Under the pieces are notes generated by a model, which ran no database searches, was not told the origin of the DNA, and saw only the letters and a program-made list of their open reading frames with translations. From positions 22,017,338 to 22,081,337 of the forward strand of contig CM039505.1 in the NCBI GenBank assembly GCA_022432975.1: a stretch of 64,000 bases of DNA, in the 5' to 3' direction. The DNA comes from Begonia masoniana. Taxonomy: Eukaryota > Streptophyta > Magnoliopsida > Cucurbitales > Begoniaceae. The stretch's first letter is position 1, and each line of letters starts with the position of its first letter. Shown here one piece after another: positions 55,215 to 64,000 of this stretch. The position numbers and the translations under genes were made by a program.

Positions 55215-57575
55215 TGTAACACCCGACATTTCGGCCAGGTGATTTTCTGACCATTTTCATTGTCACTCTCTTATTTAACCTTTATGATTTAAATTTAATG
55301 TTAAGATAAAATTATTACAAGTTGAGTAAAACTAGGTTTGGTGGCAGTTTTGTAATTAAAATTTATGGGTTAGGTATAAATAGGAAATGGAAACCTTAAA
55401 CCTCATTTATTACCACTGTAGCCGACATTCCCTCTCGGCGATTCCTTCTCTCCCAAGCTTTTACTCTCGGCTATCAGAACCTCCCCTTGCCGACGGCTGG
55501 TTTCAGCCTGCTTTTCTCTGCAATCTGCACCCGAGGTATGAAATGGACAATGTAGTCATTTATTAGTGATTAAAGCTCTGCTTTCAACTCGGCATTTGAG
55601 TTCGGATTTCTAGCAGTGGCCGAGTAGTTTTAGACTCTTTTAAGTCTGAGAGTAGAAATGCCATCCCAAATCGATTCTGAACATTTTAAAGTAACCAACT
55701 CGGATTTAATCAATGGTAAAACCTGTCCACCTAGTTTCGGATTTCAGACTGCAGTGTGTCAAACAGTGGAATCGGAATGACTTTAGCTGTTAGATTCTAG
55801 GATGACTTTCGAGTAGAACTTTTAGGACTTTATTTTAACTACTGTAATGTGGAATGTTTTAGGTGAAGAAGTTGAAGAGAAAGTGATTCAAGTTGCTAAG
55901 GAATCCAGGTAAGTGAATGTACTAAGTTTCCGGCCAATAGGGCCCTACATCAAAGGATTATGTTACATTTAGTGAACGTTGTCAGCTATAAGTTCGATGA
56001 AATGTCGATGGATATGATTCTGGTATTCTGATATACTCCCCTGTCTTAGTTCGATGATTAAGTGCATTTATGTTATGCATCATGTTTTACTTCTCAAGCA
56101 TATGAAAATGTTTTGAAATATGTTTTCTCATGAATAAAATAAGAAGATAAAACTTATGCAACGTGGTTAAGTGAGGGTTGGGGGTGGTTCGGCGTATGTC
56201 ACAGTCCGCAGTAGGACATATGAATACGACCCGCAGTAGGGACCATGATCAAACTCACTGTCGAACCCCCTTTACCAGCACAAATCCTCTCTTAATCCAC
56301 ATAATGTAATGAAGAATACGAATGATGAATATGAGCATGTCCATGAATGATGATTATGATCAATGAATACGAGATACGATTATGAATGATGATTAAGACT
56401 AAGTACACGAAAAGAAAAGACTCATGAGCATGTTTTTCTCCAAGTTATGCATTCATGAACTCATAATAGTTTGCATTCCTTACTAAGCCTTAGGCTTACA
56501 GTTACACCTTATGATGTAGGTGAAGAAATATCAGGTGAGGATTTCAAGATTGATGAAAGTGTCTGAGTTCGGTTGCTGGAAGTGATCAGGGTGGAAAATC
56601 TGTGGCTGGATGGCGAACATGACTCTCTGGTTTAAGCTTTTAAGATTTTAATAATGTTTATGAACAAGGAAGTCTAAGTATGATGAGTTTACTTGCGAAT
56701 ATTGAGCTTTAAGTCTGTCTAATATGAGTACTGAGTCTGAAAATATTTGTGAAGATATAGAATGAGTTATTTTACCTAAGTCTTCCGCTGTGTGAGTTTG
56801 AATGAATTTATGGTTTATTCCGATGAGTTTTGGCCATTAAGATTTAAGTTACGAGGTCTACGTTTATCTAGATAGAAGTCTGAGAAAACCAGGATGTCTT
56901 CCGCTGAGGAATATTGGAGGGAATGAGTTTGTCTACCGGCTGACGTCATCGGAAGAGGAAAAGTATTTGTCTTCCGGCTGACGTCATCGGTAGAAGAAAT
57001 GTGATGGAAGTCGGGAGAGTTTGTCTTCCGGCTGACGTCATCGGAAGAGGAAAAGTATTTGTCTTCCGGCTGACGTCATTGGTAGAAGAATTGTGATGGA
57101 AGTCGGGTAGGTTTGTCTTCCGACTGACGTCACCGGTAGAGGAAGTGAGTTCCTTGTCGTTTACTCACCGGTAGAGGAAGTGAGTTCCTTGTCGTTTACT
57201 CACCGGTAGAGGAAGTGAGTTCTTTGTCGTTTATTGACCGGTAGAGAAAGTGAGTTTTAATGAACCACGCGAAGTTTTAATTGATCACACGGGTTGCACG
57301 TGACTGTCGGCAGATGCAAATATGTGTGCCTGCTGATAGATGTTTAATGAATCATGTGGGATGCACGTGCTGACCGGCAGATCAACTAGAAGCTCGTCGT
57401 TTAGTGATCGGCAGGAGTGAGTGTTATAATGGATATATTCAGTGAATTGAATGAGATGTTTTAAGTTATGTTAAGTCAAAAAAAAATATATAGATGAATA
57501 AATATGTGGACTATTATGATCAAGTTACGTCACGAGTTTAGTAACAAACCGAGTTTAAGGATTCGGGGCGTTACA
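55215..57575 (+). repeat. E6 3' LTR (2.36 kb)
   Basis: Same as the 5' LTR except for few substitutions and only three full 35-bp units (57,136, 57,171, 57,206) plus an edge unit. Ends GGGGCGTTACA, then TTAAT. Confidence 0.96.
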
Positions 57576-57676
57576 TTAATTGTCTTTAAACGAGTAAGAT
57601 TAAAGGATCGAAGTAAAAATTTAAATTTTATGACATTTTGAGGAATAGTGTTATGGGAAATTAAGGGGACGTTACA

Positions 57677-58439
57677 GTTTCAGCAGAAAAATGGGTTATT
57701 CTAATTCATTCAACAACCATTACAAGCACCAATAACCATGAATTTATAGTCCTAAGGGTGGCTGGAGGTTTTGTTGGGTTTGGGCTGCAAAATGAGGCCA
57801 AGTAATCGGCCTCTTTCGGTTAAGTGCAAAACTGCAGCACACTTAACTTCTTGGCCCATTTATTGCACCAATTTGTTGCTAAATGCCATGTCACCAAACC
57901 AAGTGGTCTTCAACAATGTGAGGTGGACTTTGACATCTTCAAATGGTAGAAAGTGGCTCAGCCAAAAAAAGGAGGCCACTCTCTGCTGGTGTGTTGATAT
58001 GGCACGTGCGGGTGGTTCAATGGCCTGGCCGAGTTTCCTTCCTTGCTTCTCTTCCATGCTTTTGGTTCAACCAACTTCTAACTACCATCTAATCCTAATG
58101 CCTAAGGATGCATGCAACTATAAAACATTACAAGAGGCCAATGTTTGCCAACAAAATTACAAGGCTAAAAGTTTGCCAAAACAAAACAAGTAAAAAAGTG
58201 TTTGGTTACAATTTAATTCCAAGGGAGACAAATATCTTCTTCAAGTGTTTCCATCTTTGGCTCCCAAGATAGCATGTGTAAGGGTTGATCCATGTCCTTT
58301 GTGCTCGGCTCCTAATCCAAGTTCTTGAAGAGGTCTTCGAAGCCATCAATATCTGCAAAAGAATTGAGCTTGTTAGTGAATAGGTTTGATAAAACTTGTC
58401 TCCTTGTTTGTGATCGAGTGATGGCCCTTTAAGGCATAT
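57677..58439 (-). repeat. E7 3' LTR, inner part
   Basis: Continuation of the E7 LTR after solo LTR C. Its inner edge reads TGATATGCC on the minus strand at 58,439, right after the purine tract and the GEDDMP codons of pol, the same layout as E3. The 140-codon plus-strand frame at 57,771 is not a gene. The minus frame 58,442-58,206 includes ITRSQTRRQV, resembling the C-terminal extension that CRM-type pol makes into its LTR. Confidence 0.72.
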
Positions 58440-59280
58440 CATCCTCCCCAGATGATTGAGGATTTGAATTCAAATCCTTTAATAGGGTCTCCTCGATGTT
58501 ATCATTGTTACCTTTGTATGGAAAGAGATCTTGGACATTAAAGGTTGTTGAAATTCCATAGTCTCCATGCAACACTATCTTATAAGCGTTATTATTGATC
58601 TTTTCCAACACCTTGATGGTCCTTCGGCTCTAGACATTAATTTGGATCTCCTTTTGGCGGGAAATCTTTCTTTCCTCATGTGTAACCAAACTAAGTCTCC
58701 TTCATTAAAGATAACTCCTCATCATCCTTTGTTGGCTTGTTTGACTACCTTTTCATTGGTCTTCTCGATGGCTTTACGTGCAGTCTCGTGTAATTTCTTA
58801 ACTCGTTCAGCCTTATTCGCTCCTGATGCATTAGCTAAGTCAAATGGCGATTGCTGAGTAGTGGAATGAAGGGTGCTGTTGTAGGCAAACTCCAAGGCTG
58901 GAAGTACTATATCCAAGTTAGATACTTTCTTACCGACAACACTGCGTAAGAGGGTACCCAAGGTGCTGTTGACAACTTCTGTTTTACCATTGGTTTAGGG
59001 ATGAAAGGAAGTGCTGAAGCACTACCTAGTCCCCAAACTTTTCTACAAAGTGGTCCAAAAGATGCTCAAAAATTTAGAGTCTCTATCCGACACTATTGAA
59101 TGCGCTATACCATGCAGGCAAACGCTTTCTATAAAGTATAGGTCAGCTATTAAGACAGAGTCATCGGTCTTGGCACAAGGAATGAAATATGTCATCTTGG
59201 AGAACCAATCCACGACCACCATTATAGAGTCCTTACTCCGTGCAGTTTGTAGTAATCCTAAAACAAAGTCCATACTAACC
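58429..59280 (-). pseudogene. E7 integrase core and C-terminal domain
   Basis: Minus strand: [20 protein letters not shown] (first catalytic D), [33 protein letters not shown] (second D), then, after a frame change, LGTLLRSVVGKKVSNLDIVL and LEFAYNSTLHSTTQQSPF, and the C-terminal NNNAYKIVLHGDYGISTTFN with NVQDL. The H-P-Q-T-D-G box region is frameshifted. Ends DLNSNPQSSGEDDM at the LTR. Confidence 0.88.
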
Positions 59281-60230
59281 TCTACCTAAGGGTGTGATGG
59301 AACGGGTAAAGGCATGTATAAGCCTTGAGGTAGAACCTTACTTTTAGCCTTCTTTCATATCATGCATCTCTCCAACATGCGGTGCACATATTTCATCATG
59401 TGGGGCCAATAGAAGTGTTCCTTAAGCGTGTCTAGGGTCTTTTTCTCTCCAAAATGACTTTCTAGGCCTCCACAATGAGCTTCTTTTACAAGGCTTCTAA
59501 GCTTCCTTGGGGAATGCACAACTTTCCCGCTTTAACTAAATATCCATCCATGATGCGATATTCCCCTTTGGCCTTGTCCATTCACTTAATGTAATAGGAC
59601 CCAAAGTCAGGGTCGGTTTCATAGTTTTTCTTAATCCATTCAAAACCAAAGAACCTAGTCTCTAACTCAGTAAGTAGAATGCACTTTCTAGAGAGTGCAT
59701 CAGCCACAACATTATTCTCCCATTTTAAATACTTAAGGGTGTATGAAAACCTTTCTAAAAACTCCACCTATTTGACGTGCCTCTTATTTAATTTATGCTG
59801 ACTTTTGATGTGTCTCAAGACTTGATGGTTAGCATTGATAACAAATTCTCTGGACAAGAGGTAATGTTGACAGTGCTCCAATGCTCGTATAATAGCATAA
59901 AATTCTTTATCGTAAGTGGAGTAATTGAGCACATCTCCTTTCAACTTCTCACTAAAGAATGCAATGGGTTTCACCTCTTGCATGAGTATGGCTCCTATGT
60001 CTACTCCAGAAGCGTCACTCTTAATTTCAAATACGTTACTAAAATCTGGGAGTGCTAGCACTGGTGAGTGGTATAACTTGTCCTTAATTAGCTCAAAGCT
60101 CTTTTGGTAGACTAGGGTCCAAGTAAACTCTTGGTTTTTCTTCAAGCAATCCATAAGTGGTGTGACTATTGAGCTAAAGTCCTTGTAAACCTCTTATAAA
60201 AAGAGGCTAGTCCATGGAACCTACGTACCT
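59281..60230 (-). pseudogene. E7 RNase H and integrase linker
   Basis: RNase H readable at 60,154-59,768 (IKSDASGVDIGAILMQE, KPIAFFSEKLKGDVLNYSTYDKEF, NANHQVLRHIK) and 59,767-59,582 (MEFLERFSYTLKY, VVADALSRKCILL). 59,581-59,281 is the linker and zinc-binding part of integrase in broken frames (a CHML..H-type trace is visible). Confidence 0.87.
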
Positions 60231-60900
60231 CAGATATAGAATTAGGTCTAGGTTAATCCTTAATGGCCTTGATCTTGTCAACATTGACTTCCATTCCATC
60301 TTTAGAAATGACAATTCATAGGAAATATACATTGTCTTGCGCGAATGAATATTTGCTTAAATTTCCATATAACTGAGCTTTTCGTAGGGTTTGGAAAAGT
60401 ATACTGAGATGGTTAAGGTGTCGTGGGAGGTCTAGACTATACACCAATATGTCGTCAACATAGACAACTATAAACTTTCCTAAAAAATCCTTAAGTACGT
60501 GGTGTATAAGTCTCATGAATGTACTCGGGGCATTAGATAAACCAAAGGGCATTACCATCCATTCAAATAATCCATATTTTGTCTTGAAGGCTGTCTTCCA
60601 TTCATCACCTTCCTTCATCCTGATCTGATGGTAGCCGCTTTTAGAATCTATTTTAGAGAAAATGGAGGCCCTGTTGAGTTCATCCAACATGTCCTCGAGC
60701 CCAGGATGGGAAATATATATTTGACTATGATTTGGTTCACAGCTCGACTGTCGACACACATCTTCATGGTGCCGTCTTTCTTGGGTACTAGTAAGGTGGG
60801 TACTGTACAGGGACTCATAGACTCACTTATGTAACCCTTGTCCAATAGTTCTTGTACTTGGTCCTACAGCTTCTTGGTTTCTTCATGGTTCATTTGATAT
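60231..60900 (-). pseudogene. E7 reverse transcriptase
   Basis: [32 protein letters not shown], frame change near 60,700, [40 protein letters not shown], catalytic VVYVDDILVYS and NVYFL at the thumb. YVDD is the common retroelement form, where E3 has YFDD. Confidence 0.9.
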
Positions 60901-61401
60901 GCTGGTCAATTAGGCAACGCGGCCCCGGGTTGGAGATCAATTTGGTGTTCAATACCTCGCAAGGGTGGTAAACCTTGAGGTAACTATTCCAAGAATACAT
61001 CTTGGAACTGATTGAGTAAAGTCTTAACAGCTTCAAGAATAACTCCTAGTTCCATAACTCTATCTCAAAATAGTATCAAAATCAAGGGATCTCCTTTACG
61101 CACGGATGCTTCCATTTCCTTCTTAGTCATGAATATGCTAGCATTGTCCTTGTCTTCTTTTCTTGCAACGTCATCTTTAGATATTTGCTCGGGGTCATGG
61201 GAGCGAACTTAAAAGTCTTTACTTCAAATTTAAGGGAATAATAGTTAGAGTAACCATCGTGGTTTACTCTTCGATTAAACTACCAGGGCCGGCCTAGGAG
61301 TAAGTGGCTTGCACTCATAAGCACAACATCATAGAGGACCATGTCCTTGTACTTTCCTAGGGAGAACTCTACTTTAACTTGCTTGGTAACCTTGATCATG
61401 A
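60901..61401 (-). pseudogene. E7 protease C-terminal part
   Basis: Minus strand from 61,401: KVTKQVKVEFSLGKYKDMV, MSASHLLLGRPW followed by a stop, NHDGYSNYYSLKFE, an acidic/Lys linker, then LPNxPAYQMN-like sequence leading to RT. The active-site half of the protease and all of gag are missing at the E8 junction. Confidence 0.82.
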
Positions 61402-64000
61402 GTTATGGCCCGTTGGGTTTTCGGGTTGTCACAATTATGGTATCAGAGCAACCCGGGTTTTAAAATTAGTTCTGTAGAGTGCCTACCAGCACAAATCACC
61501 ACATGAGTACACTCCAACAACTGTAAGTATGTTTACGTTAATGTACATGTAGGATTTGAAGTGATTTAATTGGATATTGCCTTAATGTGAAATAAGTATT
61601 GATTGTAATTATTATTTTGTTGTTAGATTATGGGTTTATAGGATCATTGTTGCCAAATATTAGGTAGAGAGTATTTAGAATTATTATTGTTATTTTTCCT
61701 TGGAGTGAAAGGATCTACTAGGTTAGAAAGTTCCTTTTGGACAATGATCAATTTAAGGGATGTCTAGGCTAGCTCATGGATAAAATGATGACCTCTAATA
61801 ATAGGACGCCCATGGTATATATGTACATACACTACAAGAAAAATTTATTAAGATATTATCAGAATGTAGGATAGATACAAACTAGTGCTCCTGAGGTAAC
61901 AAATAAGATCATATGGTCAAGGACTACTCGATGTAGTAAAGGAGCTAGATGAAAGTTTTCCCAATGATTTGCTCTTATTGGAGTTGGTGTCGCTTATCAG
62001 TTTACAGGGATATTAGGTACAACGTTATTTTAGGAATGAGATGATTGTGTTAGAATACTTAAGGGAGAATGATTACAAGAGAAGCTAAGGGAAAGAAGGG
62101 TGTTATAACATACTTTATGGTATGGTGGGACGAATTAAAGAGAGTGAAGTAATTATCTCATACTTGTCTTTTGCTTAAATTATAAGTACTCCCTATAAAG
62201 CTATGTAGCTAATATCAGAGATCTTTATAGGAAAGTGGACAGTTAGGGTTAATCCTTACGCAAGAGGATAGACCTTAGGGGATAGGACATAAAACACAAG
62301 GGCATGCTCAAGTATGAGAGATTAATGACAGAACGTTTACTACCGAGGAGATATCGACAACAGGACTTTGGTTATAAAAATTTTAAAGACATAGGTCATT
62401 AAAAGTGTACATCCTAGTAGGTGTATGGTTGACCAGAGAGGAGTTGACAATCCTGCATTATAATGTTAATTGGGTCGAAGTGATAATCGTTAGAGAAATG
62501 CATGAGTTATGTTCTGGTACAATAAGGGTGAGAGTGCATTAGGCTAAATGCTAGATGATGTAGACCTTTGAATGAGAGGATTATGCATCATGATGGGTAA
62601 CCTAGTGTGCTGTGATGAATGGTGAACCCTTAAGATTTTGTTGCCATTAGAGTGATGTAAATTACGGGATGCGAGATTTAGATAGATAGAAACTGGGTCC
62701 TAATCGATGAATTTTGAGGTTTTAGAATATGACGAATCAGATAGAGGTTTAAAACTTAACCATAAAATCATTGAGAGATACTCTAGATCATCAAAGTACA
62801 ATTAATAAGTTTAAGCGAATAAGGGAATATGGTAGAGACTCAGATATTTTAGATCCATAAGAAGTTGAAGAGATCTAGGCGAAAGTTATATTCAAGAATT
62901 TAATTTAGGTTAATTATTGAGAGGATTTGAGAAGTGGCTATTACTTTGGAAGTTTAGAGGGCGTGCTTGATCGATACCGGGTAGTGGATGTAAGATCAAG
63001 GTGCTGCTTAGGCGTGTTCATGTTGACCATTACCCGTAAGGGAAAACGAGCAGATCAAATCGGAATTAGAAAATTAATAAATTTCGAAGACATTTGAGGG
63101 ACCAAAGAATTTTATGTTAGGTGATATGCAAATTACTAGAACGAGCGTTTCCCTAGGAAATGAGTTCTGTCTTAGAAAAAAAAACTATTCGGGAAAAGCT
63201 AAGCACCTTAAATTGAAAGTCATGTTTAAAGGATTAACGCCACAGGTTGATGTTAGAAGGATGACGAATCGGTAGGAGTGGGTATCAATTATAAGAAATG
63301 TAACAAAGTAAGGAATTGCAAACTTTGTTGGTTTATGAGTGTCGGAGTTAAGAGATGAGTCTATAGTTGATATAGTCGAGTTAAGAACCACATACGTGGG
63401 ACTTACTTCTAAGATGGAGGTAGGAACATCAATGTTCGGAGAACTATAAAGACAAACCGTAATGATGAGATGTTTCCAGGTTTGAGAAATATAGGAAGAT
63501 AAGCTTGGGATAGTATATCTAAGTGCAAAACTACTTCAACAACCTAAATTGCAATGTACCATGGACTTAAGAAAGTAGCAACTTTAGCTCCTAGTCAGAT
63601 CTGTTGAGATCTTGAGAGTAGTTTGATAATATAGTTTGTGGATTATAGCAACGGGGACTTTAGTTGTGAAACCCATGCTGGGACCGCTATCGTAATCGGA
63701 GTATTGCTGGAGGAAAGTGTGTGACTTTGGACATTATGGATGAAGTAGTTTATGAGAGAACATTACTAAGAGAACATAAAATTTGAGTTGTCATATCTTA
63801 TGACCGGGGTTAGAGTTGATGAACTTATGCACGAGGTTGGGTTACAACCAAAGGGTTAATGGAAATCTCTAGACGATAGTAGACCTAAGTGAGGTTAAGG
63901 AGCATAGACATGATTACTATCTACAAGTATAGTTGAAGGAAACATTGGTTAAGGAGACCTTGAAGTCAATTTTATTGGTAAATTGAGGGTTTGGCATGAG
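61402..64000 (+). mobile_element. E8: non-coding gypsy-like element (LARD-like), partial
   Basis: Begins with only ~32 bp of LTR end (..TTTTCGGGTTGTCACA, to 61,433), then PBS TGGTATCAGAGC (61,438-61,449), the CCCGGGTTTTAAAAT leader and the CAACT|GTAAGT donor (61,523) shared by E1, E5 and E6. No gag follows: from 61,560 to the window end there is no coding frame and no recognisable motif, only purine-rich sequence. The 5' LTR is mostly deleted at the E7 junction; any 3' LTR is outside the window. Confidence 0.7.

Larger units (their letters stand above)
47163..57575 (+). mobile_element. E6: near-complete Tekay/Del-type gypsy element
   Basis: 10.4-kb element with perfect TSD TTAAT (47,158-47,162 and 57,576-57,580), LTRs TGTAACACCC..GGGCGTTACA, PBS, putative leader intron, gag-pol and purine tract. 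Outside the repeat arrays the LTRs show only a handful of differences in the first 1.7 kb, so insertion is recent. One frame disruption in gag separates the N-terminus from a 4.2-kb reading frame that is otherwise open to the chromodomain-like end. It is the best candidate donor of enzymes for E5-like elements. Confidence 0.96.
44165..57676 (+). repeat. Solo LTR C (about 2.3 kb), split by two insertions
   Basis: Plus-strand LTR in parts 44,165-45,546, 46,372-47,162 and 57,581-57,676, TGTAACACCC..GGGACGTTACA, flanked by gtttt (44,160-44,164) and gtttc (57,677-57,681), a 4/5 match. It has TATA-like tatataataa near 44,374, a micro-exon 44,794-44,838 and the block ACCGATTGGCCTACACC near 44,860. 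It is interrupted by the Cassandra TRIM and by E6. Confidence 0.87.
43053..61401 (-). mobile_element. E7: decayed CRM/Reina-type gypsy element
   Basis: Minus-strand element with LTR sequence at 43,053-44,164 and 57,677-58,439 (possibly also 19,231-19,557), then integrase, RNase H, RT and protease reading leftward from 61,401. Its gag and 5' LTR are missing: the protease is cut at 61,401 where E8 begins. Motifs match E3 closely. It is the oldest layer in the right half, since E4 and solo LTR C lie within it. Confidence 0.82.

Noticed and set aside
57771..58193. 140-codon plus-strand frame
   Set aside because: Lies within E7 LTR sequence, antisense to the element, with no recognisable domain or conservation in E3 or E4 LTRs.

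Overview
This is nuclear DNA of a flowering plant, most likely a eudicot. It is a pure transposon graveyard, and I find no host gene, tRNA or rRNA gene in the 64 kb. The evidence is: plant chromovirus-type Ty3/gypsy elements primed by initiator tRNA-Met (TGGTATCAGAGC next to the LTRs), a Cassandra TRIM carrying 5S rRNA-like sequence in its LTRs, a MULE transposase relic with plant-type introns, and solo LTRs with 5-bp target duplications. Deep nesting of chromoviruses suggests pericentromeric heterochromatin; that is inference.

Left third (1-19,562). E1, a minus-strand Tekay/Del-like element (gag, protease, RT, RNase H; left end outside the window), ends at 5663 and sits in the gag start of E2, a minus-strand element of which only leader, PBS and 5' LTR remain (5669-~8178). 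E2 abuts E3, a plus-strand CRM/Reina-type element (decayed gag-pol 8179-12451) whose LTR region contains a 0.75-kb tandem duplication. Then come an unclassified AT-rich stretch, a GC-rich LTR fragment, a pseudogene resembling the plant transposon-protein domain (16.57-17.54 kb) and a MULE transposase pseudogene (17.9-19.2 kb, minus).

Middle (19,563-43,047). One non-autonomous minus-strand element, E4 (TSD AGGAT), carries gag, protease and an unrecognised 281-codon ORF in place of RT/RNase H/integrase. It was split by solo LTR B (20,210-22,482, TSD TGAAC), solo LTR A (24,929-37,279, TSD TTCAA) and an odd inverted-repeat insertion (39,319-42,911, TSD ATAAG). Solo LTR A was itself split by E5 (26,689-36,309, TSD CATAT), a gag-only element with 2 kb of non-coding filler instead of pol.

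Right third (43,053-64,000). E7 is a decayed minus-strand CRM/Reina-type element (pol 58.2-61.4 kb; LTR 43,053-44,164 plus 57,677-58,439). Its LTR was hit by solo LTR C (44,165-57,676, TSD gttt[t/c]), which was hit in turn by a Cassandra TRIM (45,547-46,371) and by E6 (47,163-57,575, TSD TTAAT), the youngest and most complete element, with a 4.2-kb gag-pol reading frame. E8, a plus-strand element with PBS but no recognisable coding sequence, runs off the right edge.

The Tekay-like LTRs share an architecture beyond ordinary LTR parts: a 44-45-nt putative micro-exon flanked by splice signals, a following GGCCGATTGGCCTACACC-type block in most of them, a lineage-specific minisatellite, a lineage-specific palindromic cassette, and a putative 60-67-nt intron between PBS and gag. 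In both complete elements the minisatellite is expanded only in the 5' LTR.
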